Shown: positions 49,831 through 63,152, numbered from the stretch's first letter. The stretch: 64,000 bases of DNA from Glossina fuscipes (GCF_014805625.2 NW_023998422.1:7915172-7979171), one strand, 5' to 3'. Notes: a model not told the origin generated them from the letters alone. A program made the numbers and translations.

Positions 49831-50625
49831 TTGAAAATGAAAACTCCACCACAAAAGCGCAAACAGCAAACTGATGTACAAGCAGCTAGAGGTAGATTGA
49901 GAGGTGCTTTAAAAGACACCTTAGACACCTTACCCGCACAACAAGGTAGTAATGACGAAGCTGCTAGTAATGACGAAACGGAACGACGCCCAGTACCGCC
50001 CCAAAAACACGGTCAAAGGGGGCGACCACCTAAGTACTTGCAATCACTCCGCCACAATCCTGTGGCCAGCGTAACTCCACCATTAACACCAAGTAAGAAA
50101 CGAAAGCGGGACTTATTGATAGCCAGCAGTCAAGCGGCACAAAAAATACAAGCCGAAAGTTTTGTGATGAAACTATTTGATCGCAGTTTGGATTTATCAA
50201 AATATTCCGAGCAAACGCCTTTGTATCCTATTTGCAGAGCTTGGATGGCAAATCAGCCTCGTAATCCTAGCATACGTAGTTTTCGGGAGAAACAATCACC
50301 TGCACCACCAGAGCGCAAAGATAATTGTGGCGAGATCTTATCGCAATTGAAATCTGGTGAGTTGAAGGAAGTGATTAGTATGCCGAAACCAAAGAAAGCC
50401 GACATACCTAAAATACCACCGCAAAATTTGTCCGCAAAATCGACGGAAATTGAAGAATTTGCGAAAGTGAATGATAAATTAAAAGACGCAAGTCAGGAAG
50501 AACTTTTAGTATATCATTTAAGCAATTGGAAACAAATTAAAAGAGGTTGGCAAAAGCACACACGTCATTACCAACAGAGGAACGACATGAATTTCTTGAT
50601 TATCAAAGAACTCCTTAAACATTGA
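49831..50625 (+). CDS. mip40: LIN37 / mip40, MuvB core subunit
   Basis: Single exon, 264 codons. LIN37 (mip40 in flies) belongs to the MuvB/dREAM complex, which represses cell-cycle and developmental genes in the nucleus. Landmarks: an AT-hook (RGRPPKY), then the conserved block FVMKLFDRSLDLSKYSEQTP followed by LYPICRAWMANQP. The C-terminal part has LVYHLSNWKQIKRGWQKH. A polar basic N-terminus (MKMKTPPQKRKQQTD) precedes. MKMKT rather than a downstream Met is chosen as the first ATG after an in-frame stop. The gene is intact and close to FBXO42 (577 bp). Confidence 0.93.
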   Translation: MKMKTPPQKRKQQTDVQAARGRLRGALKDTLDTLPAQQGSNDEAASNDETERRPVPPQKHGQRGRPPKYLQSLRHNPVASVTPPLTPSKKRKRDLLIASSQAAQKIQAESFVMKLFDRSLDLSKYSEQTPLYPICRAWMANQPRNPSIRSFREKQSPAPPERKDNCGEILSQLKSGELKEVISMPKPKKADIPKIPPQNLSAKSTEIEEFAKVNDKLKDASQEELLVYHLSNWKQIKRGWQKHTRHYQQRNDMNFLIIKELLKH

Positions 50626-50892
50626 TAGGTCAGAAGTAACTAGAAGTAAGGTATTAATAATAATAAAAAAATGCCATTGTCATTTTAGCTAGTTTGATTT
50701 CGATTTATAAAACGAACACTGAAGAGAAGTGAGTTTAAACAAAGTCGATTTAACTAACGTAGTTAAAGGCAAAAGAAAATTTATTAGTTGATCACTTCGA
50801 TTTGATACATACTTTTTGAATAAATTAAAAGAAGTTAAGGATAAGTTTTGTAGATCTGCTCTCTCACATTTGCTTCCTTTTATTTCATTCTT

Positions 50893-50992
50893 AAAGCCAA
50901 TAGCCTGTGTTGCTAGTGCTCAATGTCTTTTTTTTAGTCTAAGAATTCATTTCACTAGTCTAAAATTAAAATAATAATGATAATAATAATAT
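50893..50992 (+). mobile_element. 3' part of a SINE with (AAT)n tail
   Basis: AAAGCCAATAGCCT...TGCTAGTGC, TTTAGTCTAAGAATTCATTT and AATAATAATGATAATAATAA match the 3' part of the tRNA-derived SINE at 61,581-61,757 in order. The tRNA-like head is not evident here. Confidence 0.7.
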
Positions 50993-50999
50993 TTCATTC

Positions 51000-51300
51000 T
51001 TAGGAATGCATACAAATCATATGACTTGCCGATTCCCACCTGTAAAAATCCCGCAAAGTCGAAATCTCATCCCGAAAATAGGAATAGGATGTGCAGATTA
51101 GATAAATAAGTTACAAATGTAAAATAAATTAGGCGTATTCCTTTTTCAGCGTTTTTGCCTTTTGTTTTATTTACGTGCATATATGCAAAACCATATGATT
51201 TACCAATTCCTTTAGTTTTCTAAAAGCCTGAAAAATTGAAACTCGGTCCCGAAAATGGGTATACCTCATTATTGTGTTAGCCCCTTCCTCGTCTTTTTCA
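51000..51300 (+). repeat. Two tandem-spaced CCCGAAAATGGG-family copies
   Basis: AATCATATGACTTGCCGATT then AAATCTCATCCCGAAAATAGG, and about 170 bp further ACCATATGATTTACCAATTC then AAACTCGGTCCCGAAAATGG with ATTATTGTGTTAGCCCC. They preserve the same order and spacing of two sub-motifs, so this is a defined repeat and not chance. Confidence 0.7.
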
Positions 51301-53959
51301 CGTTCTTAAGCATTAAATTCATTCTGCGAATTTTCACATGGAATTGGCAATGGTCACGAAGCTTAAGCGCTGTGAGTTTAATACACCTTCATGCTCGTTA
51401 ATTTTCATTATATGCTTGCCGTTGAACGTAAATTATAACACCTAACTTGGTAATATTCGTTGTGCAGGCAACCCTGTTTTGGTTTTGTTTTTTTATTCAG
51501 TTTTTCGTCGGAACTATTGCATAGATATATTTTGCGGGCAAGATATTCTACTTAAAATATAAAATATTTATATAAACAAAATCCACATGTCTGAGTTCTA
51601 ATTCTAATCATTTAATTTTCAACATATTGAAGTTAGTGAAAACTTTTCTAATAATACTTGGAAATATACTTGAACTGCGCTTTACGGGCTTTCATATTAG
51701 GATATTTTGTTTTGAAGGAAGAGATTTAATAATATCCAAATTTTTCCTTATCGTTTTTCAGTCGGTAAGTTTCTTCTTTTAATGTAATTTTTGATAAACA
51801 ATTTACAATCTCGTAAACTGAATAGTTCAAGCGAAAGAAAACATCTTCAAATATTTGTTTGCGTCTAAAAGGAACAAGACAAAAGACATAATCAAGTTTT
51901 CATTTATATGAAGAGTGTAGTTTTACGCGTTTCGATGGGAAAAAATTCATATAAAATTAGCAGCAGTTTGATTGCCGATGTGCGCTCTCATGTTCTATCT
52001 CAAAGATTTGCTTGATAGTTTTTTCAAAGTTCGTGAAAGCATTACTGACTCCTAGGACTTACGAAATCCACATTCAATTGGCTTTCAAGTCCATTTTTGG
52101 CGTAGCGTATTCTATTTTCGTCTATTTCTAAGCTAATTACTATGATCCTTTCATATTTTACGCCATAGAACGTAATAAATTAGTTTTTTGAGAAAAATTT
52201 TTATCCGTAGTAATATCCACTCTCCAGCAATATTCAATATTGTTCTTACCAATTATTTTACTAGTCCTTAAAAGGATCGGTTGGGTACGCATTTTGTGAG
52301 CATTTTTTCAACACCCAGAACAAAGCTTCCGAGACTGCGTGAACGAGACATAGTACTGAGAAATGTCAACGTATGAATCGGTCAAACAATGTCCCTCTAT
52401 CAATCCGGGAAATGTGTTGGTAATCATTTATTGGCGCCAAATTTAGTAAAAACATCATAAGTTCGTTTACACAAGAGAAATGATTGTAGTTGTATTCTTT
52501 GCTCATAAACTAAAACGGAAGCAATGAGGAAAATTCCAACTACTCCGATTTGTGTTTGTTACCATAAAAGTGGAGTGTTTGGATAATGCGGACAAAGCCC
52601 GAAATATTTTTCTTTGTTTCCTTTTTATTAAATTTAAGTGTAATGAGTGATTGTGTGCTTTTAATCTTTTCTTGTCTCCGTTCGTTTTATTACGTGTTAG
52701 AGTAAGTTTTAGTGTTATTCATTGGCTTTGTTAGCTAATTTTTGATTTATGTTCACCTTATGTAACCAAGAAGCGGTTCTTTAATATGCAATAATCCAAA
52801 AAATGAGGAGAGAGTTGAATCAATAAATTGAACCGTTGTAAGGGTCGACGATTTTCAAACTCGACATTGTTGACCACGCGCTCATACTTTCTTTCGTAAT
52901 GTTAAAGCTTGAAGAATATCGAAAAATAAATAAAATTCAATTTTATTGTTCAGCGCAACAAAGCATTCATTGAAAGATTTACAATAAAATGACGTAACTT
53001 ATTGTAAATAAAAAAAAAAGAAATGCTTGTAACTTGTGCTTGTGAGACTATTTCAATAAATGGAAACTCGCTTTTTGATGCACGCCAATATTTAACCCTG
53101 AAATTATAGGAGAGCCAAGATAAGAAGTTAGTTAATTTGAAAATGTCAGATCGCATTAAAAATGTTTTTGCCGATTTTTCAAACGAGAAGTCATATATAA
53201 TGAATTTAAACATAAACCATTTCGCATTAATCGTGCTAGAGTGACTTGAGCTACAAAGCCTCTCAAAATGCCTATGTATGTCTTTCCTTAAATATGCTTT
53301 TGAAGTTGCAATTATTTGGAAAACTGTATCATAATTATTCAGACAAGTTATTAGTATGTATGGAAAATGATACTCCTTTTCATTTGTTTTAATTTTGTTG
53401 TTGTAATTGCCCTACACTTTTTGTTTGAAACGATCTCAACACCTAGAAGAAGGAGATTTGGTACCATGGTCCAATTTATCAATACATGTCCAATCTTTTA
53501 TATGATGGTTGCAGGAATCGATGCAATGGCTTATGACAGTTCATGGCGTTAAAATAATTTAAATTTCATAAGTTTACCTTCGCAATTACTTATATCCTCA
53601 TTGCTTCGGTACTTATTGTAATTAAAAGCTTTACCTTTTCCTTTCAGTGAAATACACTCCTACTGATCTTATTTTTAATACAGCATTTTAATAATACATC
53701 GCAGCTTGGGGATATTACCGACCCTTGTCCTTTTGTTTGCAATAGTCAAAATTGGGCATTAGAGACCCCATCGGATATATATATATTCTCCATTTAATTC
53801 TTTTCCTCAGAATTTAATCTCAAAATTTCCTAAATGAAATTTAGAATAAATGTCAGTTTCTCAATAGTTGTGAAGAATTTGCAATCATTCTCTGAAAAGG
53901 TTTTCAGCTTTTAGTCCAATAAATTAATGAAAAAAGATAGTTCAAAATTAAGGGCTTTA

Positions 53960-54720
53960 TAAAGATAATAAATAAAATGAAAAGCAAGTAAGTCGTGACC
54001 GAAGCTTTTATACCCATCATCGTTGTTCTAAAAATGCCAAGAAAAATAAAAGAACTATGAAGTGGGAGCGGCTGAGTTTTTCTATTTTCAAAATAAATGT
54101 TTTCGTCGCATAGGAGTTTGTACGTTGTAGGCGTGAATTTTGAAAAAATTGACTCACTTCCAAAAGTCTTTTGCAAAATTTTTAGGCGATATCTCCACTA
54201 ACGTGCTAATAGGACAATGTTTAGCACAAATACTACACAGTTGTTCAGACAGACATACCAATCAATAGACGGACATGTTTAGGTGCCTTCCGAATTTATA
54301 AAATTTGTGGAGTTTCCGAAGCTTGTTTCTGCGACTTATAAAGGTACTTGGAAAAAAAGTTAAATTTTGATACACCGTAATAATGGGTGGGTATGGACAA
54401 TTTTTTCCGCTTTTTTCACATTCACACTTTTGCACATTTTGTACATTCAAAATTTTGCTCAAAAGGCTGATTTTTTATTGGCTGAAACATTTATTGCTCG
54501 GATTGCTCTTAGTTTACTTGATACGGTAGGCATGTCGTTTGACCGATTTGGCCCGTTTTCCATAACTTCCAATTTGTCTGGCACATTTCAAGTCGATAGC
54601 TTCATTGTTGCGACCAGGAGAATGTTTATAACAGACGGACGGACGGACAGACAGACAAGCTTAAACCGATCTACAATTTGATGCTCATCAAGGCTACACA
54701 TACTTTATGTAGTCTCTGAT
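53960..54720 (+). repeat. Dispersed repeat with GACGGACAGACAGACAAGC motif
   Basis: Carries CTTTTATACCCATCATCGTT near 54,005, GTTCAGACAGACATACC near 54,245 and ACGGACGGACAGACAGACAA near 54,645, followed by GCTTAAACCGATCTACAATT. Some of this sequence type recurs at 54,790-54,820 and 55,040. Probably decayed non-autonomous repeats; boundaries are not clear. Confidence 0.5.
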
Positions 54721-57144
54721 GCTTGCTCCTGGACGCTGCAAACGTTTGTGAGACATTGACTACACCGCTCATCCATCCGTCTGACAGATGCATGCTTAAA
54801 TTGATTTACAATTTGATTTTAGAATTGAAAATTTTGATGTTGATCAAGAACATAAGTCCGTAGTTTGCTTTCTCTTGGGCGTTGCAAACGTTACGACAAA
54901 ATGAATATATCCTTCATTCTTCGGTAATGGGTATTAAAAATAAAAATGATCAACAATTTGTTCATAATAAGCACTTTCTGGGTTTAAGGAGAATACGCAC
55001 AGAACGGATAAGCTTTACAAAAAGTAGCCGAAATTATAAATTCAACGTATACAGACGGACTCTAAAGCGAATATGACTAAATTTGTATTTTACATTCTAG
55101 GCATTGCAAAGAAAGGGACAAAGAGAGGAATTGGCATATAATAAATATATTTCTTATCTTGAGCGCTTTTCCTATAAACGTAAATGACCTAAATAAATCT
55201 ACAAAATTTTCGCAAAATGTCTATGTATTAGGATTTTCAAAAGATTAAAATTACATTCATTCAATGATTAGAAAACTATAATAAAAACATATCCATGAAC
55301 TAATACATACAACGTTCAAACACAGGTCGTAGATCTACTTCTGACTTAGTTATTGAACTCTACGAAAAGTTTATATGTGTGTGTACGTACATTTGACTAC
55401 TGAGCGTATTTAATGAAATTTATTTACATTAGATGATATCATCGCGACTTTTTTGTTTTCATTGAGATATTCACATAATAATTTACACTTAAACCGCAAT
55501 GTTGTAATTCATACCAATATATATATATATAATATTAATATATATATATATGTATATATATTAACAACATAAAAGGGCAGAGTAACGATAATCACTTCTC
55601 TGCTCTAATAATGAGTTTAAGGTGAGTAAAAAATTGTGTGTATAATAATAGTAAGCAAGAAATTAACCAAATTAACGACGTTCTCTATACTCGCAATCGA
55701 CAATGTATATAACAATTGGTGGTGCACTATGGGTGCATTGAACATATTTGCGAAGTAAAGTCAACTTATTTTAATCATACGGCACATACGCTTCACATAG
55801 TATTGATGCCCCATTATTTTTGTCTGCCCTTGATGCTATTCGGTGGTTGCATGTATTTTAATAGTTTTTTTTTTCACTCGAAAAATTCGGTACAAAGTAA
55901 ATTAATCGAAATATTTTCCATCATTTTCTACAATATTTTATCATATTTTCGGCGAAAAAACTTATAACGTTTAGGCAGCGTTTCAGTCATTGATCCATTT
56001 TCGCAATTTTTCAAATTCGCGGAGCTGCGTGCCAGCCAAATCATCCTGCATTGATCTGAACATGTACGTCATGTCTGATCAGCACACTGGGCGTGGCAGA
56101 ACTTCCCATTCGTGCTGTACTAATGAATGCATCACCACTCTTGCAACAGAAGAGCAAAAAATGGTGGCATGTCACACTTTGGGATATGATGGAGCAAGAT
56201 CGCCATAAGCTTCTGAATGTGTTCGATGGGCTTTGACAGCAGAATTCTTCAAATAAACAACAATCGAAACTGCAGTTTTGAGCGATTTGCGTCGGCATAC
56301 GCTGAGTAATTCAATATTAAATGGAAGATTCTCAGCTTATGTAGGGAAAGGTCAAGACCATCGAATTTAATCGTTATGTACACTAGTATTATTTCCCATT
56401 TCTTGATCATTTTTATCTGCAAAAGTTGCCTATCAAAATACATGCAACCACCTAATAACAAAGGCAAACAATTAAATAAAAGAATCATTGAACTTTAAAC
56501 ACTGTTAGGTTGATTGAAAAGTAAAAAGTTAAAAGAGTAGAAATCTGATTGCTGTTTAAAGTCGAACATAGCTTAGCTTTGTATATAATAGTCAGATGTT
56601 AAGATGCTTAGCGGGGCTTGGTTGCGGGCAAAAGAAAAACAAACACTTTCATTCAGCTTAAACAGAATTCTCCTTTCATTCGATGTTTTTTCTTTTTTTT
56701 TTAAATAGATTATGTAATAAACACTGTAAATGTAACGTGCTATGTAAGCGAAATAATTTTAGAACATGTGTTCATATTCTTACTTCAATTGCACTACATT
56801 ACCTTTCGAATGATCCAAGAATTTTTCCATTCCCCAATAGTTTATATATATATATATGTATATATATACACTCTTACTCAGGTCTTTTCTTTTTGAGTTC
56901 TTTCTGATGACCATAAACGTCTTGCTTTGCTTTCATTTTTCCTTCTACAAATTAAATATATTTTTCCTTCAAATAAAAATCAAATAGGAAAAGCGAGAAA
57001 AAATAAGTAAAAGTAAAGATTATATAAAAAAAAGAAAAAATTGCCTTAAAATAGTGTTTATAAAGGCAAAAAAATTCTGCTTTCGTTTTCAGCATTTCGA
57101 AGTCATTTGAAAGGGTACCGTTACAAAGGCAAACGACAAACATC

Positions 57145-60100
57145 ATGGGTCAATTCATAGTTAAGTTGAAGCAGCCTTTGCAATTGTATAGCGATAGTGT
57201 GGCCAATATGCTCACCAATCGTCGTAAACGTAAAGCGAATGCCGACTCAACTAATTCAGACGACGAGCAAAATTTACGCGATTCGCAACCGCCAAAAAAG
57301 TAAGTACACAAGAAATAATAATAATCCTGGCAATATTCAATGAAAATATACTTTTTCTTCTGATGTATAGGAAAAAGCTGCTAAGCACCACTCAATACAT
57401 ATATCAGGCACTCTTTAAGGAGCAGAAAAATTCCGACATAGCAATAATGGCGCTAAGCAAAGTATGGAATTTGCATAAGGTCTACTTATCGCAAAGCCCG
57501 TATTTCTATAGTATGTTTAATGGCTCTTGGCGGGAATCTTGCCAAGATTTTGTTCACGTGAAAATCTTAGACGATAATATTACTTTAGAAGGTACTGAAC
57601 GTTCATTTGTAATTCTTAGGAAATTGTTCTATCATCATTATCATTCATCATCATCATCATCATCTTTTCATATTTTTAGCCTTGGATGCCGTTTTCGGTT
57701 CTATGTATTCAGACGAAATTGAAATCGATGGTAAAAGTGTTATATCGATTTTAGCTACAGCGACTTTATTTCATTTAGATGGTGTGATTGACAAATGTTC
57801 CGAAGTAATGACCGAGACAATTAATGCTGACACTGTTATTACTTATTATGATGCTGCCTGTCAGTATGGGTGCCGTAGTGTTAAAAAGTCGACTTTTAAT
57901 TGGTTGGAGATAAATTTGCTAAGCATTTATGCAAAATATTCGAATATTTTGAAACGTATTAGTATAGATTTAATGACTGCCCTAATATCTAGTCCAGATT
58001 TGTATGTAATGCAAACTGAATTCTCACTCTATACTATGCTGCGCACCTGGATTTACTTACGCTTACACCCGAATTACGATCCGGGAAATCCTCAAACGCA
58101 AGAGAGAGACCAGCAGCAACAACAGCAACAACAGCAACAACAGCAACAGCAACCACAACAACCAGCATTGGAAATAGTCGCTACCCTTACAGAAAATGGC
58201 AATAGTTCAGATGTTATACAATCATTCTTTTTGGATCGAAAAGAAACATCTTCATTTTTGGCTACGCCAGAGGGTCAACAGTATTTGATACCTTTTCAGG
58301 CTTTACGAACACAATATTTAATTAATCATCATTTAGATTTAAAAATTGTGTTAAATGATAATATAATTCCAAAAGATTGGGTACACAATCACGTGCTAAC
58401 GCATTGGAATTCAATATTAAAAGTGGATCATTTACCAGAAGAAGGGTAAGTTCTAGTATTCTATATTTAGTGTAATCAATTTTCAAACGAACAGTGATTA
58501 TTTATTTTACAATAGAGAAAATTATAAAAAATTTTTCAAAGTAATTTTATAAACTTTTCATAGCCTACACCAGTTGTTTGCTACACTATAACTATATTAA
58601 GTTTGTTGTGCAGTGCATGCGACATGCAGGACAAGGACACTTGACCCATCGTTTATTTTACCCATAGATTCAGAATCACTTTTTGCATCGATCTAAGCTT
58701 TCCTGTCCTGTTCTTTTTTGTGTTGTGTGCAATTTTTAAAATATTTTCATGAAATTCAGTACACCGACGTGTTTTGGGCTAAGGTCGAACGCTACTCAAA
58801 AGTGTTCAGATCGAATCATTTTTTCGACCACTCTCGATATAAAATCTTAAAAAGGTTTAAGATCTGTAGCCTGGCGCTGCAGTAAAAGTTGGATAGTGTA
58901 GATTCTGAAGGTGTTGTTCAAAATCGAAATTTTGGGTATCCAGCTTGGAGTACTTCATGTCTACGTGCAGTAACGTCGGGGTATCATTTTAACATTGTTA
59001 TCGGATGATTTAACCACGATAGTTAAATTATTGTTCGCCCCTGCAAAATGTGTTAAGTAGAATAGATATTAAAATCGAAATATAAATGCGTAGTGAACTA
59101 GAAAACAAGGGACAGGGGAAAAAAAAGTTCTATTGTAGTAGTTATGGTAAGAGAGATTTTCTTCGAACCATACTCTGTCTTCATGGGCAGTTATATGTGT
59201 TGATAAGGATGCTCTCCGTAAGGTGGTTCCACATGATCTACATGTACTTCCTGCATTATCGCATTCGGTTATGAACAGCATTCGATTAGGCATCTGAGTG
59301 CATGTATTGGGTGAATATCCAATTGGTGTCTGGATTTTTGTATTTTTCAATTCTTCCTGTTGCAGGATGGGTGTACTAAAACTGTTATAGAGTAAACCGA
59401 ACGCAACTTTCGCATAATGTAGTTATTTCGGGAAAATAAGTGCAGAAAGTATCTGTAAATTTTTCAGTTTTTTATCGTAATTTTTGAGACTAACAATCCA
59501 AACAGCAAATAAAAAAAAATATACATATATATATATATATATATATGTATATTTATATATATGTATATTTATATGTAGTTCACTTGTACTTTTCCATTAG
59601 GGCCAAGCACGGCATTCAGCCAATTTATCTTCGTTAGTAACCACTAATAACATTTTCTTTTTTTTTTTCTCTTCTTTTCTTAGTCCGCAGAATCTTAGCG
59701 CCGAGAAATTTAATGAAAATTGTATGAGATGCGGCCGTATACTCTTGGATCCCGGATATCAGAAATGGCGTTGGACTGGCTTTCAATTCGGTTTAGATTT
59801 AATAATTGTGTGCAATTCACGCGTACTAAGCATACGTCGACATCATCGTAATGAACATGAACGTTTGCTGAGCTTACAAGTTAAACGTCAATTTATGATA
59901 CGGTCAGGAAAAAAATTTCTAATATACTTGCAAGCGAATTTAATTAATCTATTTTTCTATAACAGAGCTTCAATTACTTCGATAAATTCGCAGCGTCAGC
60001 CCATATTTACGCAAAGGTCTGAGATAACATCTTTGTGTTTGGAAAAAAATGAAGAGGTTGTTTTGATGACAATGGATGCTAAACTTGTGCACCCGTTGCT

Positions 60101-60395
60101 GATAGCAGTAAATTTACTGGTGGTTCCGCCAACACCGCAAACCTTTAAAGAGAACATTTTACTGAACGAAGAACTGGTAAACTCTTCGCCCATTTCTGAG
60201 ATAGGAGCAAATTGTGAACGACCTTTAACACCACCAAACAGCCCGCATTGTGAATCTGCTATCTGCATTGTACCTGCAACGCCGCCCACTGCTTTCGCAC
60301 CACAAAACACAAGACGATCTGTCTCGGCCGCATCATCCGCTTCAACCGTTTCGATTGGCTCGGCTTCTTCATTTTCTTCTAACGATTATATGTAA
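57145..60395 (+). CDS. gcl: Germ cell-less (GMCL1), BTB adaptor
   Basis: Exons 57,145-57,299, 57,371-57,591, 57,680-58,445 and 59,684-60,395 join in phase to 617 residues. Gcl is a BTB-BACK substrate adaptor for Cullin-3 that acts at the nuclear envelope and membrane and is needed to form fly germ cells. The N-terminus MGQ offers a myristoylation glycine; RRKRK is a likely NLS. The BTB domain ([20 protein letters not shown]...[14 protein letters not shown], about 60-160) is followed by BACK ([20 protein letters not shown]). A polyglutamine run (about 14 Q) is at 58,111-58,153. The last exon has [20 protein letters not shown], conserved in the family, and a Ser-rich tail. Confidence 0.95.
58855..59375 (-). 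pseudogene. PAN2: Decayed duplicate of a PAN2 segment inside a gcl intron
   Basis: Matches PAN2 from the end of its WD40 exon across the intron into the next exon (main locus about 42,020-42,540). Seen: IGYSPN, then ITECDNAGS, then after intron-derived sequence (TGTTAAGTAGAATAGAT retained) the exon-6 part TCAAAATCGAAATTTTGGGT. The WD-end donor is lost (GTAAAT to GTAGAT), a 22-base deletion removes CFAGL, and extra sequence lies in the intron. It retains an intron and is on the same strand as the parent, so it is a DNA-level copy, 16 kb away. Confidence 0.9.
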
Positions 60396-60547
60396 AACGG
60401 TAAATGAAAACGCTACTACCATATATGTGTTTCAATTTTGTTTGTTTTCCATTCGATCTGGGTGATAGGAAGACAAACACAAGTCTATTACATATAATAT
60501 AATAATGAGTTTGATTCCAAGATGATGTTAAATATATAAAATATTTT

Positions 60548-60589
<42 letters not shown>

Positions 60590-62998
60590 TATTTTCGTAC
60601 GGACGGCTTTCTGCTTGTTTTAATAAGAAAAAACTCTGCTTAGTTGTTTACCTACCTTAACAATTAATTTTTTCATATTTTTTTTAAATTTAGAAAATTT
60701 TTGTAATTTCTGAAATTAAGTTTAAAATGCCCACACCTTTTTTTTACACTTTTTGTACACTAACGCCCAATTGATTGGTCATCGAATCTTTATTTAAAAA
60801 TTCGTTATTAGATTTTTAAGCTATTTCTTCTTGCGTTTTACAGGCAAAAAAAAAAAAATAAATAAAAATAAAAAAAATTAGTAAAGGAAATTAACTTCTT
60901 TTATAATATTATGACTCGTCTGAAATTAATTGAATGTGCATTTTCCGATGTATTTCTTCTTATGGAATAAAATATGAAGTCTCTTTAAAAGTAAAAGAAT
61001 TTAAAATGAAAGCACAAACCTATTATTTTATAGTGAAAGAAAAAAAAAATAAACTTGAAAAAATCTTTCCGATTTGTTTTTATAAAACATATTTTTGACC
61101 TCTAATGTTTATAGCTTTACATGTTGGGAGATATAACAATTTTTTTTTTTTTTAATTTTTGATTAATTAGCACAGATTGCAGAAAACACGTTTATAAAAA
61201 AAGAACATTTTGCTTTATAAAATTATTAATTAAATTATTTACCATCGTAGACAACAATGTAGATTTGTAGGCCAAGAGAGAGAAAGAGAGAGAGAGAGAG
61301 AGAACATTAAAATCCAAAAAAAATATATCTATATATGTATACTTACTCTCAGGCATATTTCTGATATCGGATACGTTGGAAAAGTATTGTGTAAGATATG
61401 CGCGGACACGAAAAGAAGAACAATATGTTTTAATTACATACATACTACATACTTATAAAGATGATTGGTTATAGGATAGGGAAGTGGTTGCGGAAGAAGA
61501 TCAACTTGTGCAACGGAAATCCTTTTACATACCTTTTACACCCATTAGATGGAACTTTCCAAGTGTATCATTGCATTTTATCCGCCTGAGTGGCCGAAGA
61601 CGAGGAATCTCGACTAGCAACTCATTGGTGGTGGGTTCGAGTCTCAAGTGCAGTAGAGTTTTTAATAAAAGCCGATAGCCTTAGATGCTAGTGCGTCAAG
61701 AGTTTAGTCTTAGAATTTATTTATCTAGCGAAATTAATAATAATAATAATATTGCATTTACACCAATAAAGCGATCGGCTTCCCGTTTCAAACATAGACA
61801 AGAAAAACCTTCTTAGCAATGTTTCTGCGGACCATAATCGGTAAATTCTTTTTCTTAACATGTAGAGGATACATTTTGCATATTTCCCTTAAGTTTTTGT
61901 ATTTTCACAGTATAAATTTGTACACAGTGGAAATAACACCGGAATGCATTAGTTGTGCCGTGTAGGACCTCGGTGCAGTATAGTGGCTTTTTGCCTTATC
62001 AGTCTCATCCACAACTACTAATTTGACATCCTTAAAATGGGAAATTACTCTCCTGTCCTAAGCTCTAAGGACAGCTAAATTATCTCTATGCATTAAATAA
62101 ATATGATCGGGTAAAAGTACAAGTGCGAGGACAAGTACCCGTGGCCACAAACCTTATTTTACTGACATCAAAATTTGCAGATGCGGATTCATTGATCTTA
62201 TCTCTAGTGCCGCATATTATTTATTTTTCAAAGAAAAGCAACAAAGATAATTTATTTTGCAAACATTAAACACGAATTTAATAGAAAACTACAAATAATT
62301 ATTCAGAAATTTATTAAATATTTAAATGTTAAGTTTTTTTATATTGACGGCTTAAAACCGTTGCAATAGTCAAATTATTTTTTTTTTTTTTTTTTTTTTA
62401 ACAAATGTTCTAACAATACATTACTTAAGGTGGTCATAATAATACTTTATTGTTATTATACCCACTACTATTGAAAAGGAAACGATGGCTTTTGACTTTT
62501 GAAATCTACAAATATGTTATTAGAAAGGTGTTAAAGGTAGATAGAGAGGGCATTTTAGGGAAAGGGACGTTACCACAGTGTGTGTGTGATTGTGGCGATT
62601 TTTATATTGCTATCTGTCTGTCGGAGATTCTATTGCTACTAGTTGAAAGATGTCGGTTCACAGGGATAATTGAATTAAATTATACACATACACACACATA
62701 CAACTCGGTCATGTTGTGCCGTTTCGAGTAGGTACAGAAATCGATTAAACTGCATTATATCAACATCATAACCAAAGGCTTGTGCGAAATTTCCGGATGA
62801 TCGCATACACAGACGTGGAACTTCCCTCACAAAGCACGAAATTAAAGTTTCATCCATTTTAGTTTACTCGAAGAAGGAAAATCGCCATAAACTGATTTCA
62901 GCTATCAATTTTCTTTTATGAGATAAGTAGTGGGCAATAACAGGCATCCTTAGAGGATTAAAAGTTTCTTACTATTATATTTATTTTTTTGTTTCATT
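60396..62998. other. Intergenic 3' of germ cell-less
   Basis: AT-rich. Holds an (AT)n tract at 60,551-60,592, a (GA)n tract near 61,277-61,302, the SINE, and long A/T runs at 61,141 and 62,378-62,400. A short minus-strand frame at 62,675-62,857 (DETLISCFVREVPRLCMRSS) has the general look of a MADF-type start but is not supported. Confidence 0.5.
61581..61757 (+). mobile_element. tRNA-derived SINE
   Basis: The head is tRNA-like: an A-box region GCCTGAGTGGCCGAAGA (61,584-61,600) and B box GGTTCGAGTCT (61,634-61,644), spaced as in a tRNA with a long variable arm (Ser/Leu type). A unique body follows (AAAGCCGATAGCCTTAGATG) and then an AAT-repeat tail (61,735-61,757). It lacks a closing acceptor stem, so it is not a functional tRNA. 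A second copy of the body and tail is at 50,893. Confidence 0.75.
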
Positions 62999-63152
62999 TT
63001 AATAATAAAATAATTCCGGAAAGTAGGTTTCATATATGGGTTTGTCCTGATTGTTATTATTATTGACATTTTGCGTAGCTTTATTATCAAGAGCCAATGA
63101 ACTGAATAGATCGTTTAAACGATTTTGTAGGACATCGTGCTGTGGAATAAAC

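Larger units (their letters stand above)
50626..57144. other. 6.5-kb gene desert, repeat-bearing
   Basis: No convincing gene on either strand; all frames are short and unrecognised. Contents: a SINE 3' part (50,893-50,992), two CCCGAAAATGGG-family copies (51,000-51,300), repeats with GACGGACAGACAG motifs (about 53,960-54,720), (TA)n tracts (55,520-55,560, 56,848-56,868), and the 56.0-kb copy of a fragment found at 36.6 kb. Confidence 0.55.

Noticed and set aside
61584..61655. A functional tRNA-Ser or tRNA-Leu
   Set aside because: A- and B-box sequences are present but the acceptor stem does not close and the flanks match a dispersed body, so it is a SINE head.
62675..62857. A MADF-domain gene start
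   Set aside because: Only a loose resemblance (LISCFVREVPRL), no downstream exons located; too weak to call.
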